From Szabonella alba (GTDB lineage Bacteria > Pseudomonadota > Alphaproteobacteria > Rhodobacterales > Rhodobacteraceae), in the NCBI RefSeq assembly GCF_016765775.1, contig NZ_JAESVN010000001.1:186001-250000 (forward strand): a DNA stretch of 64,000 nucleotides, read 5' to 3'. Positions within the stretch are counted from its first letter, which is position 1; each line of letters opens with the position of its first letter. Made by a program: the position numbers and the translations under genes. A model generated the notes under the pieces. It was not told the origin of the DNA, searched no databases, and saw only the letters and a list, made by a program, of their open reading frames with translations. Of the stretch, positions 48,715 to 57,999 are shown in pieces.

Positions 48715-49898
48715 GCGAAATAGTCCCGCAGGATGCGCCCGTAAATCGCCTTCAACTGGCCGATCTGCGCCACTTCCACCCGTTCATCGACCTGATGCAT
48801 GGTCTGGCCGACAAGGCCAAATTCCACCACCGGGCAATGATCCTTGACGAAACGCGCATCCGAGGTGCCGCCGCTGGTGGACGCCTCGGGCGTCACGCCG
48901 GTTTCAGCCTCGACCGCCCGCGCGATCAGCGCCGAGAAGTCGCCCGGCGGGGTCAGAAAGCTTTCGCCCGAGATCTTGACGGAAACCGCGATGCCCACGC
49001 CGGTTTCGGCGGCGACTGTCGCCGCCTCATCCTGCAGCCACTGGCGGATCGAGGCGCCGCTATGGGCGTCGGAAAAGCGGATATTGACTGTCGCCCGCGC
49101 CGTGGCGGGGATCACATTCGTCGCAGGATTGCCCGCGTCGATCGTGGTGATCGCCAGCGTTGTGGGGTCGAAATGGTCGGTTCCCCGGTCCAGTTCATGC
49201 CGGTCAAGCCGGTCCATCAGCCGCACCAGCGCCGAAAGCGGGTTTTTCGCGCGATGCGGATAGGCGGAATGGCCCTGAACGCCCGTCGCGACAAACCGCG
49301 CGGTCAGCGAACCGCGTCGCCCGATCTTCATCATCTCGCCCATGCGGGCGGGGCAGGTGGGTTCCCCGACAAGGCAATGGGTCATCGCCTCGCTGTTTTC
49401 GGCCATCCAGTCCAGCAGCGCGCGCGTGCCATCCTCGGCCACGTCTTCCTCATCCCCGGTCAGGGTCAGGATCACCGCGCCATCGGGGGGCGTGTCGCGG
49501 ACGAAATCCACCGCTGCCGCGACAAAGGCCGCGACGCCCGATTTCATGTCGGTGGCACCGCGCCCATAGAGCCAGCCATCGCGGATTTCAGCGCCGAACG
49601 GGTCGCAGGTCCAGGCGCTGGCATCGCCCACCGGCACCACATCGGTATGGCCGTTGAAGCCAAAGCTCCGATTGGCCCCCCGGCGTCCCCAGCGGGCAAA
49701 AAGATTGGCGATCCCGCCCCGGTCGGCGCGGTGACATTCGAACCCGGCCGCCATCAGCAGGGATTCCAGCAGCACCAGCGCACCGCCCTCGGCGGGGGTG
49801 ACGGAAGGACAGCGCACCAGCGCCGCCGTCAGCGCAACAGGATCGACGGGAGAGGCGGCCAGTGCGGCACCTGTGGTTTCGGGCGGCAAGGGGGGCAT
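48711..49898 (-). CDS. dapE: Succinyl-diaminopimelate desuccinylase DapE
   Basis: 395 residues. DapE removes succinate from N-succinyl-LL-diaminopimelate on the way to lysine and cell-wall diaminopimelate. Zinc ligands lie in [14 protein letters not shown] and in [12 protein letters not shown]; a conserved block [10 protein letters not shown]-like ([17 protein letters not shown]) follows, and the late His is in [17 protein letters not shown] is six bases before the ATG at 49896-49898; the ATG at 49902-49904 touches that site and is less likely. dapD of the same pathway is at 55112-55936. Confidence 0.95.
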   Translation of the reverse strand: MPPLPPETTGAALAASPVDPVALTAALVRCPSVTPAEGGALVLLESLLMAAGFECHRADRGGIANLFARWGRRGANRSFGFNGHTDVVPVGDASAWTCDPFGAEIRDGWLYGRGATDMKSGVAAFVAAAVDFVRDTPPDGAVILTLTGDEEDVAEDGTRALLDWMAENSEAMTHCLVGEPTCPARMGEMMKIGRRGSLTARFVATGVQGHSAYPHRAKNPLSALVRLMDRLDRHELDRGTDHFDPTTLAITTIDAGNPATNVIPATARATVNIRFSDAHSGASIRQWLQDEAATVAAETGVGIAVSVKISGESFLTPPGDFSALIARAVEAETGVTPEASTSGGTSDARFVKDHCPVVEFGLVGQTMHQVDERVEVAQIGQLKAIYGRILRDYFA

Positions 49899-50215
49899 GG
49901 GCATCTCCGGCTTGGGAACGTTTCCGTCGATAGACCGGCTGCCGCAGGGCCGCAAGCAGGCGGGAGCCGACGAAACATGCAATTTCCGGGGGATTACTGT
50001 TGCTGCAACGCAACCCGATGCGCGCCAGCGGTGCAAACCGTTTCTTTATCCGTGACAATTCCGGTCCTGCGCGCTGTAGTTTTTTGCATAACAAGAATGT
50101 CCCGAGGCAGGACAACGCAGGGCCAATGTGCCCCCGAGAGCAGGTAGGACGACAAGGCGGGATGCTTTTCCCGTCGTCGTTGCGTTTGGACTGTCTCCCG
50201 GCAATGGGGGCCAGA
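49899..50215. other. Gap between dapE and the first Hint gene
   Basis: A 317-base divergent region. It contains a near-palindromic GGAACGTTTCC at about 49915-49925 and an A/T-richer patch TAGTTTTTTGCATAACAAG near 50076-50094 that may carry the promoter of the Hint gene. I could not fix the boxes. Confidence 0.4.
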
Positions 50216-51826
50216 ATGGCAGTCGGCGCGAACCTGAACTATCAGACCAATGCATCCGCGATGAACATGGCGCGCACGATCTTCGGCGACGGGGTGACAG
50301 TGACCTCTGCCAGCTATTCCGGCCCGTCCTATTCTTCCGCGATCTATTCGAACGGGCATCTGTCATCGGGTGTCGTGCCATCGTCCAGCGGGGTGATCCT
50401 GTCGACCGGCCGGGCCACGGATTTCACGCAATCGGGTGGCGATCCGAACCGCGACAGCGGCACATCCACCGATACATCCGGCGCGAACAACAATTCGCAG
50501 TTCAACGCGATTGCCGGAACCCGCACCTATGATGCGGTCTGGCTGGATGCCAGTTTCATTCCGACCGGGAATGTCATGTCGATCCAGTTCGTTTTCTCAT
50601 CCGAGGAATATCCCGAATATATCAATTCGGATTACAATGACGTGGTGGGCGTCTGGGTGAATGGCCAGCATGTGCCGATCACGGTCGGCAATGGCCGGAC
50701 CAGTGTGAACAACATCAACGGCACCAATCAGGAAAACCTGTTCGTCTCGAACACGGGTGACCAGTTCAACACCGAGATGGACGGCTTCACCCTGACGATG
50801 ACGCTGACCATGCCGGTCAATCCGGGCGTCACCAACTCCATCCGGATCGGCATCGCCGATGCCTCGGACACGCAATATGACAGCAATCTGCTGATTGCAG
50901 CCGGATCCCTGCAGACGGTGGTGGTGGCGCGTGATGATTATGTCGATCTTTTTGCGACAGGATCGAAAACCGTCGATATCCTTGCCAATGACATCCGGCC
51001 CGGCAATGCGGCACTGGTCATCACCAAAATCAACGGGGTGCCGGTGACGGTGGGCTCGGTCGTCACGCTGCCATCGGGGCAGGTGGTGACGGTCAATGCC
51101 GATGGCACGATCACCCTTCAGGGCGACGGGCAGGTGGAACAGGTTTCCTTCACCTATGAAACCGGGCTGAACAGCGGCGGAGGGCCGAAGGATACCGGCT
51201 TTGTCCATATCAACTCGATCCCCTGTTTCGTGGCGGGTACGATGATCCTGACGCCCGGGGGCGAAGTGCCGGTTGAAAGCCTGTGCCCCGGCGACCTGGT
51301 CGTGACGCAGGATGAGGGACCGCGCCCGCTGCGCTGGATCGGGCAGCGCTGCGTGGCGGCCGAAGGGGCCTTTGCCCCGGTCGAGATCGCCGCAGGCACC
51401 TTCGGCCCGCATCGCCGCCTGCGCGTCTCGCCGCAGCACCGGATCCTTGTGCGCGACAGTCTGGCCGAACTGCTGTTCGGTGAGACCGAAGTGCTTATCG
51501 CCGCGCGGCATCTGGTCAATGGCCGCTCGGTGCGGCAGCGCGCGGGCGGTACGGTCGACTATGTGCATTTGCTGTTCGACCGGCATCAGATCGTGTTTTC
51601 CGAGGGGCTGGCGACAGAAAGTTTCCTGCCCGGCACGCAGGTCGCGGATCTGTTCGAGGCCGAGGCAATGGACGAGATCTGCGCGCTGTTTCCCGAACTC
51701 GACCCGCGGACAGGCGCTGGCTACAGCCCTGCCGCAAGACGGCTCTTGCGCGCGCATGAGGCGCAGTTGCTGTTCTCGGGCAAGCCGGGGCAGGCGCGCA
51801 GCCGACCCCGCAGGCAGGCGGCCTGA
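50216..51826 (+). CDS. Choice-of-anchor L plus Hint-domain secreted protein
   Basis: 536 residues, no classic signal peptide. Residues about 15-225 match the choice-of-anchor L pattern: MARTIFGDGVTVTSASYSG, IQFVFSSEEYPEYINSDYND and FTLTMTLTMPVNPG. A bridging beta region follows (VDILANDIRPGNAALVITK). The Hint domain begins at Cys337 in PCFVAGTMILTPGGEVPVE, with GDLVVTQDEGPRPLRWIG and the SPQHRILVRD block. Hint domains cut the polypeptide at the Cys by an N-to-S acyl shift. Such proteins of Rhodobacterales are thought to be exported and self-cleaving. ATG 50216 (MAVGANLNYQTNAS) was chosen for family fit; starts at 50162 and 50204 are possible. Confidence 0.82.
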   Translation: MAVGANLNYQTNASAMNMARTIFGDGVTVTSASYSGPSYSSAIYSNGHLSSGVVPSSSGVILSTGRATDFTQSGGDPNRDSGTSTDTSGANNNSQFNAIAGTRTYDAVWLDASFIPTGNVMSIQFVFSSEEYPEYINSDYNDVVGVWVNGQHVPITVGNGRTSVNNINGTNQENLFVSNTGDQFNTEMDGFTLTMTLTMPVNPGVTNSIRIGIADASDTQYDSNLLIAAGSLQTVVVARDDYVDLFATGSKTVDILANDIRPGNAALVITKINGVPVTVGSVVTLPSGQVVTVNADGTITLQGDGQVEQVSFTYETGLNSGGGPKDTGFVHINSIPCFVAGTMILTPGGEVPVESLCPGDLVVTQDEGPRPLRWIGQRCVAAEGAFAPVEIAAGTFGPHRRLRVSPQHRILVRDSLAELLFGETEVLIAARHLVNGRSVRQRAGGTVDYVHLLFDRHQIVFSEGLATESFLPGTQVADLFEAEAMDEICALFPELDPRTGAGYSPAARRLLRAHEAQLLFSGKPGQARSRPRRQAA

Positions 51827-51840
51827 CAGGGGAGGCGGCA

Positions 51841-52881
51841 GTGCAGACCGGCTGGATTGCCCTATCGGATCGCGGATTTCTGGCGGACCCGCCGGGGTGC
51901 ATGGCGGGGGACATGGCGGCAGACAGGACGGGGGCCGTGCTGGCGGCAGGCAGTTTCGTGCTGGAATTCGAGGCCCCGCCCGGGCCCGGCACGGTGCTGC
52001 TGGACTATCAGGCGCAAGGTGGCTGGCCGCGCGCCTTTTCAATCTTTGCCGATCCGCAGGCCGGGGTGGCGGTGATGCACCGGCAGGGTGCGCGGCTGGC
52101 GCGGCATCTGCTGCCGGGGCCGCTGAATTTTGCCGAGGAAGGCACCGCACAGATCCTGTTTGCATGGGATGGGCCGGGGCGACGCTGGCAGCTTGCGCTG
52201 GATCTGCCGGGGCAAAGGCGGCGGATCGTGCAGCAAGGTGCCGATCCGATGCCCCTGCCGCTGGCCGATATCGCAGCCCTTTGCAGAGACGGGGCGGTGC
52301 GGCACCGGCGCCTGCGCTGGCTGGGCATCCGGCAAGGCTCTGCGCTGCCGCTTGGCGCGGCCTGGATCGGGCCTGCAACGCCCATCGACACGCCGCAGGG
52401 GCCGCAACGGGCCGACCGGTTGCGCATCGGCGATGCCGTTCTGACCGCCTCGGGCGGAGAACGGCAGATCCGCGCGCTGCACCGTATCGACCTGCCGGGC
52501 CGGGGGGCGCCTGCGCCGGTCCGGCTGCGCGCGCCTTATTTTGCACGCCCGGGCGATATTCTGGTTTCGCCCGATCAGCCGGTGCTGATTTCCGGGGCGG
52601 AGGTGGAATATCTGTTCGGGGTGGAACAGGTGCTGGCCGAAGCCGCAGATCTGGCCGAGGGGCGCGCGGCGCTGCGCGAACCTGCCCGGACGGCGACCGG
52701 CGGGCTGGCGCTGGATCTGGGCAGGCCGGACCTGTTGCTGAGCGGCGGCTGCGCGCTGCTGTCGGCGCAGGGCGGTGCGGACGCGGGCGCTTTCAGCGCG
52801 CCCTGCCGGGTGCTGCATGGGTTCGAGGTTCCGCCGCTGCTGGATCTGCTGGGGCGCAAGGGATCGCGCAGCGCAGCCTGA
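51841..52881 (+). CDS. Degenerate Hint-domain protein
   Basis: 346 residues from GTG 51841, 14 bases after the previous stop. The second half aligns with the Hint domain of the upstream protein: WIGPATPIDTPQGPQRADRL and RIGDAVLTASGGERQIRALH against its CFVAGT...ILTPGG and GDLVVTQDEGPRPLRW. The catalytic Cys is replaced by Trp175, and the SPQHRILV block reads SPDQPVLI, so His and Arg are lost. The first half (VLEFEAPPGPGTVLLDYQAQ) is a beta domain. Probably non-cleaving and a partner of the upstream protein. Confidence 0.75.
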   Translation: MQTGWIALSDRGFLADPPGCMAGDMAADRTGAVLAAGSFVLEFEAPPGPGTVLLDYQAQGGWPRAFSIFADPQAGVAVMHRQGARLARHLLPGPLNFAEEGTAQILFAWDGPGRRWQLALDLPGQRRRIVQQGADPMPLPLADIAALCRDGAVRHRRLRWLGIRQGSALPLGAAWIGPATPIDTPQGPQRADRLRIGDAVLTASGGERQIRALHRIDLPGRGAPAPVRLRAPYFARPGDILVSPDQPVLISGAEVEYLFGVEQVLAEAADLAEGRAALREPARTATGGLALDLGRPDLLLSGGCALLSAQGGADAGAFSAPCRVLHGFEVPPLLDLLGRKGSRSAA

Positions 52882-52950
52882 CGCGTCAGGGCGTCACGCC
52901 GCTTCCGAAGCGGGTTCAGGGCGTGGGCTTGGGGGCCGGATCGGGTGCTT

Positions 52951-53292
52951 TCAGTCGTAAAACGGCGTCATCTGCGCCACGATCACCGCGTTTTCACGCA
53001 GGGCCCGGTCCATCAGGATGCGTTCCTCGCCCTCGATCACATCGCCTGCGGCCTGCCGGTCCTCCAGCGTGCCATAACCTTCGACATCCAGCGGCGCCAG
53101 ATCGGCCTGTTTCAGCACGGCAACGGTTTCGCGCACCGCCTCGGCCTCATCCACGCCCGAGGCATAGCAGATCAGCCCGGCCCCGGTGGCCTTGTCGGGC
53201 AGGCCATCGCCCGTCTTGCGTCCGACCTGCACCAGCAGCGTGTAAACCGATTGCGGGCGTTTGGGGCGGGATTCGGGTTTCTTCTCGGTCAT
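52951..53292 (-). CDS. Hypothetical protein, conserved-looking (113 aa)
   Basis: Begins MTEKKPESRPKRPQSVYTLL and continues with GLICYASGVDEAEAVRETVA, VLKQADLAPLDVEGYGTL and EGEERILMDRALRENAVIVA. No signal peptide. The pattern looks like a small alpha/beta protein conserved in Rhodobacteraceae; I assign no function. GGAGG lies five bases before the ATG at 53290-53292. It faces the Hint gene and is divergent from the following lipoprotein. Confidence 0.7.
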   Translation of the reverse strand: MTEKKPESRPKRPQSVYTLLVQVGRKTGDGLPDKATGAGLICYASGVDEAEAVRETVAVLKQADLAPLDVEGYGTLEDRQAAGDVIEGEERILMDRALRENAVIVAQMTPFYD

Positions 53293-53410
53293 CTGCGCCT
53301 CCGCTGCCTTGCGCCCCGGCAGTAACAAGGCCTGCCCCGCCCGGCAAGCCCGCCCTTGCGGTGGCGGGCAAAGGATGCTCCTCTTCCTGCAGACCTGACC
53401 GGAGATCCCG

Positions 53411-54019
53411 ATGCGCCGCCTGCTGCTTGCCGCTGCCCTTGCCCTGCCGCTGGCGGGCTGTTTCGATGCCGATGTGACGCTGGATTTCAAGGATGCCGAG
53501 ACGGTGGACACGGTGATGTCCTTTTCCATGACGCGGCAACTGTTCGACATGGGCGGCAAACCCCCGGCCGAGGCCTGCGCGGACGGGCGGCATGAGCTGA
53601 CAACTGATCGTTTCACCTGTCACACCGAAAAGACCATGACGGTGGATGAGTTCATCGCCGAGGCCGAGACCCGCGCCGCAGAATCCCCGGTCGACCGGAT
53701 GCGTGAGGCGGCTCTGGTCGAACGGCTGGCGGATGACCGCCTGCGCGTGACGCTGGATTTCGCCGAAATGGCGCAGGGCGGCGGCGATCTGCAGGAGATG
53801 CGGGCCATGGCGGGCATGATGCGCGCCGCACTGGCCGGGCACAGCCTTGTCTTCCGCATCCGCGCCCCGCAGATCGACGAGACGACGGGCACCCTGTCGG
53901 AAGACGGCACAGAGGCCGAATATATCCTGCCGCTGACTGCGATTCTGGATGCGACACCACCTGCGTCCTTCGTGACGACGGTCACGCTGAAATCCTGCAC
54001 GCTGTGGATCTTCTGCTGA
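53411..54019 (+). CDS. Putative lipoprotein
   Basis: 202 residues. MRRLLLAAALALPLAGCFDA has a clear lipobox (LAGC), so the mature protein starts at the Cys and is lipid-anchored in the envelope. The rest is an alpha/beta domain of about 180 residues with a Met-rich helix (LQEMRAMAGMMRAALAG) and four Cys. Unknown function; weak resemblance to DUF3153-type lipoproteins. Confidence 0.8.
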   Translation: MRRLLLAAALALPLAGCFDADVTLDFKDAETVDTVMSFSMTRQLFDMGGKPPAEACADGRHELTTDRFTCHTEKTMTVDEFIAEAETRAAESPVDRMREAALVERLADDRLRVTLDFAEMAQGGGDLQEMRAMAGMMRAALAGHSLVFRIRAPQIDETTGTLSEDGTEAEYILPLTAILDATPPASFVTTVTLKSCTLWIFC

Positions 54020-54133
54020 CCCTGTGGCGCGGGAGCATCGGTGATATTCACTGAACGGAATGTGATTTGGTTTCTGCGCTGCGGCAGCATAGCTGGATAG
54101 AAAACCAGCAGTCCAAGTTACAGGATCATTGTC

Positions 54134-54724
54134 ATGCCCGTTCTACCCCGTCGCCGGTTCCTTGCCCTTTCTGCCGCCGGTCTTGCCCTTGGCGCGACCC
54201 CCCTGCGCGCCCAGCAGGCTGGCGCCGTTGCGACCGACCGGCGCGATCCGCTGGCAGCACCCGTGCGCAACAATATCTCCTCCTTCCGCACGGTGGACTG
54301 GCGCGACCATTTCGACACGCTGGGCGTGTCCACGATCATTGCCGATACGTCGTCCCGCGCGCTGAGCTACTGGAATGCCGATGGCAGCGATTACCGGGTG
54401 TTTCCGACCTCGGTGCCGATTTCGGATGAACTGACCAAGCGTGGCCGGACCGAGGTGGTGCGCAAACGGGTGGGCCCCGACTGGACCCCCACGGCCAGCA
54501 TGGTCGAGCGGAATCCGGACCTGAAATACATGCCGCCCGGACCGGATAATCCGCTGGGCACCCATGCGATGTATCTGTCCTGGCCTGCCTATCTGATCCA
54601 TGGCACGCATGACACGCGCAAGATCGGGCGGCCGTCATCGGATGGTTGTATCGGGCTTTACAACGAACAGATCGCGGAACTGTTCGCGATCACCCCGGTC
54701 GGCACGCAGGTTTTGATTCTGTAA
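54134..54724 (+). CDS. L,D-transpeptidase (YkuD domain)
   Basis: 196 residues. A twin-arginine-like signal (PRRRFLALSAAGLALGATP) leads to the periplasm. The YkuD catalytic motif is YLIHGTHDTRKIGRPSSDGC, with His, Gly, Ser and the nucleophile Cys in place, followed by IGLYNEQIAEL. The enzyme makes 3-3 cross-links in peptidoglycan or attaches lipoproteins. ATG 54134 (MPVLPRRRF). It stands near two other peptidoglycan-related genes, dapD and the M23 peptidase. Confidence 0.93.
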   Translation: MPVLPRRRFLALSAAGLALGATPLRAQQAGAVATDRRDPLAAPVRNNISSFRTVDWRDHFDTLGVSTIIADTSSRALSYWNADGSDYRVFPTSVPISDELTKRGRTEVVRKRVGPDWTPTASMVERNPDLKYMPPGPDNPLGTHAMYLSWPAYLIHGTHDTRKIGRPSSDGCIGLYNEQIAELFAITPVGTQVLIL

Positions 54725-55111
54725 CAGCCCGCTGGCAAAGCCCTTGCGGGCATTCGTGCCAGAGGCAGAACCGGAGAAGTTTCCCGGTTCATTGCTTGGC
54801 CGGGGCCATCGCCCCGGTCATGCATTGCAGTGTCCGCGTGCCATCCGGTGTGCCATCCGCTGGCCCCAAGGCCGTCGGATGGCACCTGCCCGCCCCTTGG
54901 CGGGCGCCTTGCTTCCGCCCGGGCAGGCGCTGTCCTCGGGTGTCGCCATGGGCTGGCCGTCCCGGGGCAAGCTCTGCATTGCGGGCGGGAAAAGCGATGC
55001 TTTTCCGGGTCCGCCCGAACCGATCACAAGGGCCGCGGAACGCGGAACAATTGCCCGCTCTCCACGCCTCGGATCTGCATTTTCAGCGGCCTGACTGGCC
55101 GGGCGTGGCCG
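54725..55111. other. Gene-free gap with several hairpins
   Basis: No supported gene in 387 bases. CCGGGGC/GCCCCGG makes a 7-bp stem at 54800-54817. The 10-mer GTGCCATCCG occurs at 54838-54847 and 54850-54859 and inverted (CGGATGGCAC) at 54876-54885. CCCGCC/GGCGGG lies just after, near 54889-54905. None has a T-tract. Confidence 0.6.
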
Positions 55112-55936
55112 TCAGTCGCGCAACAATTCGTTGATCGAGGTCTTGGACCGGGTCTGCGCATCGACCTTTTTCACGATCACCGCACAATACAGGTTGATGC
55201 CGTTCTTTGACGGCATCGAGCCTGCGACGACGACCGATCCGGCAGGCACTTCGCCATAGGTCACGGCCCCGGTCTCACGGTCCACGATCTTGGTCGATTT
55301 GCCGATGAAAACGCCCATGCCCAGGACCGAACCCTCGCGCACGATGCAGCCCTCGACCACCTCGGACCGCGCGCCGATGAAGCAGTTGTCCTCGATGATC
55401 GTCGGGCCCGCCTGCATCGGTTCCAGCACGCCGCCGATACCGACGCCGCCGGACAGATGCACGTTCTTGCCGATCTGCGCGCAGGATCCGACCGTGGCCC
55501 ATGTATCGACCATCGTGCCTTCATCGACAAAAGCCCCAAGGTTCACGAAGGACGGCATCAGCACCACGCCCTTGGCAATATGCGCTGATTTGCGCACGAT
55601 GCAGTTCGGCACGGCGCGGAACCCTGCGGCGCGGAACTCGGCCTCGCCCCAGCCCGCGAATTTGCTGTCCACCTTGTCCCACCAGCTTGACCCCTGCGGG
55701 CCGCCCGATTGCAGACCCATATCCTGCAGCCGGAAGCCCAGCAGAACCGCCTTCTTGGCCCATTGGTTCACATGCCAGTCCGCGCCGCGCTTTTCCGCGA
55801 CCCGCAGCGTGCCGGTGCCAAGGGCGTCCAGCGTCGCCTCGACCGCGTCGCGGGTTTCTCCCTTGGTCGCGGGCGTGATCGCGTCGCGCGTCTCCCATGC
55901 GGCTTCGATGGCAGTTTCCAATGCGGCGTTGGTCAT
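55112..55936 (-). CDS. dapD: Tetrahydrodipicolinate N-succinyltransferase DapD
   Basis: 274 residues. DapD makes N-succinyl-2-amino-6-ketopimelate, the step two enzymes before DapE. The left-handed beta helix shows as hexapeptide repeats ([38 protein letters not shown]), with [13 protein letters not shown] and the C-terminal [23 protein letters not shown] precedes the ATG at 55934-55936. Divergent from the LOG-family gene. Confidence 0.97.
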   Translation of the reverse strand: MTNAALETAIEAAWETRDAITPATKGETRDAVEATLDALGTGTLRVAEKRGADWHVNQWAKKAVLLGFRLQDMGLQSGGPQGSSWWDKVDSKFAGWGEAEFRAAGFRAVPNCIVRKSAHIAKGVVLMPSFVNLGAFVDEGTMVDTWATVGSCAQIGKNVHLSGGVGIGGVLEPMQAGPTIIEDNCFIGARSEVVEGCIVREGSVLGMGVFIGKSTKIVDRETGAVTYGEVPAGSVVVAGSMPSKNGINLYCAVIVKKVDAQTRSKTSINELLRD

Positions 55937-56022
55937 CCGGGTCTCCCTTTGCGGTGGCCTTGGTCGGGATCAGCCTATAGACCGGGCGGCAAGTTCACGC
56001 AATTGCCGCAGGGAGCAGGCCG

Positions 56023-56847
56023 ATGAAAGACGATGTGCGCAGCCACCCGTTCCGGGACAGCCAGCAGGATGTCGAGGCCGCAGACCGCATTCCCGATACC
56101 CCCCAGACCCGGGCACCCGCCTATCGGCTGGCCTTCAACGATCATGATTTCATGTGTCGTGAGGAACTGCGCCCGGTGCGGTTGCAACTGGAACTGCTGA
56201 AGCCGCAGCTTGTGATGGATGAACGCGGGGTTGAATCGACCATCGTGCTGTTCGGCGGCGCGCGCATTCCCGAACCGGCCAAGAAGGACACCGCCCGGAC
56301 CGAGACCATGGCCGCCCTGTCGGTCTATTACGACGAGGCGCGGCGCTTTGCCCGCCTGATGACCGAACGCAGCATGGCCAGCTATGGGCGCGAAAATGTC
56401 ATCGTCACGGGGGGCGGCCCGGGTGTGATGGAGGCGGGAAACCGCGGCGCGCATGAGGCGGGCGGGCAAAGCATCGGGCTGAACATCGTGCTGCCGCATG
56501 AACAGGCGCCGAATGAATATGTGACGCCCGACCTGTGCTTCAACTTCCATTACTTCGCGATCCGCAAGATGCATTTCCTGATGCGGGCCCGCGCGATCTG
56601 CGTCTTTCCGGGCGGCTTCGGCACGATGGACGAGATGTTCGAAAGTCTGACGCTGATCCAGACCGGGCGGATGCGGTCGGTGCCCTTCCTTCTGTTCGGG
56701 CGGGCCTTCTGGGAAAAGGTGGTGAACTGGCAGGCCCTGGCCGAGGCGGGCACGATCTCACCCGACGATCTGAAGCTGTTTACCTATGTCGAGACGGCGG
56801 AAGAGGCGATTGCCGCCATCGACGGCTGGCCCGATCCGGGCTGCTGA
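56023..56847 (+). CDS. LOG-family protein (TIGR00730, cytokinin-riboside phosphoribohydrolase-like)
   Basis: 274 residues. The Rossmann-like LOG fold shows IVLFGGARIPEP near the middle, VIVTGGGPGVMEAGNRGAHE and the hallmark PGGFGTMDEMFE. These proteins, often mislabelled lysine decarboxylases, hydrolyse nucleoside 5'-monophosphates to the base and ribose phosphate. This one has an N-terminal extension of about 60 residues compared with the short forms. GGGAG precedes the ATG at 56023. It converges with mbfA. Confidence 0.88.
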   Translation: MKDDVRSHPFRDSQQDVEAADRIPDTPQTRAPAYRLAFNDHDFMCREELRPVRLQLELLKPQLVMDERGVESTIVLFGGARIPEPAKKDTARTETMAALSVYYDEARRFARLMTERSMASYGRENVIVTGGGPGVMEAGNRGAHEAGGQSIGLNIVLPHEQAPNEYVTPDLCFNFHYFAIRKMHFLMRARAICVFPGGFGTMDEMFESLTLIQTGRMRSVPFLLFGRAFWEKVVNWQALAEAGTISPDDLKLFTYVETAEEAIAAIDGWPDPGC

Positions 56848-56869
56848 GCGGCGCGACAAGGCGGCGCGG

Positions 56870-57847
56870 TCATCCCGCGCCGATCAGCATTCCGGCGGCC
56901 AGCACCAGCCCGCCGCCCAGCACGACCTGAAGCGTCGCGCGCCAGAAGGGGGTTTCCATGAACCGGTTCTGGATCCAGACGATCGCCCAAAGCTCGACAA
57001 ACACCACCGCGATGGCGATGGCCGTCGCGGTGCGGAAATCAGGGATCAGATAGGGCAGGGCATGGCCCAGCCCGCCCAGTGTGGTCATCACCCCCGCCGC
57101 AATCCCCCGCTTTAACGGCGAGCCGCGCCCCGAAAGTTTGCCATCATCCGATGCCGCCTCGGTAAAGCCCATCGAGATGCCCGCGCCGATACTGGCGGCC
57201 AGCCCGACCAGCAATGTCGTGTGATTGTCCTGCGTCGCAAAGGCCACCGCAAAGATCGGCGCAAGGGTGGAAACCGACCCGTCCATCAGCCCCGCAAGCC
57301 CCGGCTGCACCCATGTCAGCAGGAACCGCCGCTGATCGGTATCGGCCTCGGCCGCACGCGTATCGGGGGGCAGCAGGGTCGCCTCAAGATCACGGGCACG
57401 GGTTTCATGTCCGGCCTCGGCGGCGGCCAGATCGCCCAGCAGGCGCCGGGTGGCGGCATCGCCGGCGCGGGTCGCGGCCAGTTCATAGAATTCGCGCGCC
57501 CCGCGTTCCATCGCAGCCGCCTCGGCCCGGATGCGGTCCGGCCCCAGATCAGGCGACAGCCAGACCGGGCGGCGCGCATGGAACCCCGCCACATGTTCCC
57601 GCCGCAAAAGCGGGATCACGTCCCCGAACCGGCTGCGATGCAGGTCGATCAGGCGGCGGCGGTGGTCGTCTTCCTCAAGGGCCATGGCCTGCATCAGATC
57701 CGCGCTGCCCGGAAAATCGGGGCGCAATCGCTGCGCGAAGCCGCGATAGATCCGGGCATCATCCTCTTCCGAGGAGATCGCAAGTGCGAGGATCTCCTGT
57801 TCGGAAAGGTCGGCGAAGCGGCGGCGATAGCTTTGGAAATTCAGCAT
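56870..57847 (-). CDS. mbfA: Membrane-bound ferritin MbfA (ferritin-like domain fused to a CCC1/VIT1 domain)
   Basis: 325 residues. Residues 1-150 are a rubrerythrin-type helical domain with repeated metal Glu/His (AISSEEDDARIYRGF, MALEEDDHRRRLIDLH, AAAEAGHETRARDLE). Residues about 175-325 are a CCC1/VIT1 iron-transport membrane domain (GLAGLMDGSVSTLAPIFAVA, ASIGAGISMGFTEAASD). In Agrobacterium and Bradyrhizobium MbfA exports iron and protects from peroxide and is repressed by Irr. A matching Irr box lies in the leader here. Confidence 0.92.
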   Translation of the reverse strand: MLNFQSYRRRFADLSEQEILALAISSEEDDARIYRGFAQRLRPDFPGSADLMQAMALEEDDHRRRLIDLHRSRFGDVIPLLRREHVAGFHARRPVWLSPDLGPDRIRAEAAAMERGAREFYELAATRAGDAATRRLLGDLAAAEAGHETRARDLEATLLPPDTRAAEADTDQRRFLLTWVQPGLAGLMDGSVSTLAPIFAVAFATQDNHTTLLVGLAASIGAGISMGFTEAASDDGKLSGRGSPLKRGIAAGVMTTLGGLGHALPYLIPDFRTATAIAIAVVFVELWAIVWIQNRFMETPFWRATLQVVLGGGLVLAAGMLIGAG

Positions 57848-57859
57848 GGCGGCCTCAAT

Positions 57860-57876
57860 TTTGGAATGATTCTAAA
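57860..57876. promoter_or_regulatory. Irr box (iron control element) over the mbfA promoter
   Basis: TTTGGAATGATTCTAAA is an imperfect palindrome (TTTGGAA, TGA, TTCTAAA; one mismatch) that fits the TTTAGAA-n3-TTCTAAA form of Irr control elements. It ends 13 bases before the mbfA ATG. On the minus strand TTGCAG (57902-57897) and TAGTTT (57879-57874) are 17 bases apart and make a likely promoter, so the box covers the -10 and start, as for a repressor. Confidence 0.72.
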
Positions 57877-57914
57877 CTAGGTTCATCAGGGCTTCGCTGC
57901 AAGGGGAATTAAAC

Positions 57915-57930
57915 TGAACTCAACAGTTCA
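57915..57930. promoter_or_regulatory. TetR-type operator, copy 1
   Basis: TGAACT-CAAC-AGTTCA, a perfect 6-bp inverted repeat around four bases. It shares the TGAAC/GTTCA half-site with the two sites at 57966 and 58203. It lies between the mbfA promoter and the secreted-peptide gene. Confidence 0.55.
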
Positions 57931-57965
57931 TTTTTTACCTTGACGCTGATTTCGGAATGTGGAAA

Positions 57966-57984
57966 AAACTGAACTGTTCAGTTT
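57966..57984. promoter_or_regulatory. TetR-type operator, copy 2 (perfect 19-bp palindrome)
   Basis: AAACTGAACTGTTCAGTTT is perfectly symmetric around a central T. It ends 15 bases before the ATG of the 53-residue peptide gene, where a bound repressor would block its promoter. Confidence 0.75.
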
Positions 57985-57999
57985 AATATGGAGATCGAA

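Noticed and set aside
50597-53477. Long frames of 649 and 721 codons over the Hint genes
   Set aside because: They are Arg/Ala/Pro-rich and out of frame with or antisense to both Hint genes, whose protein motifs are clear.
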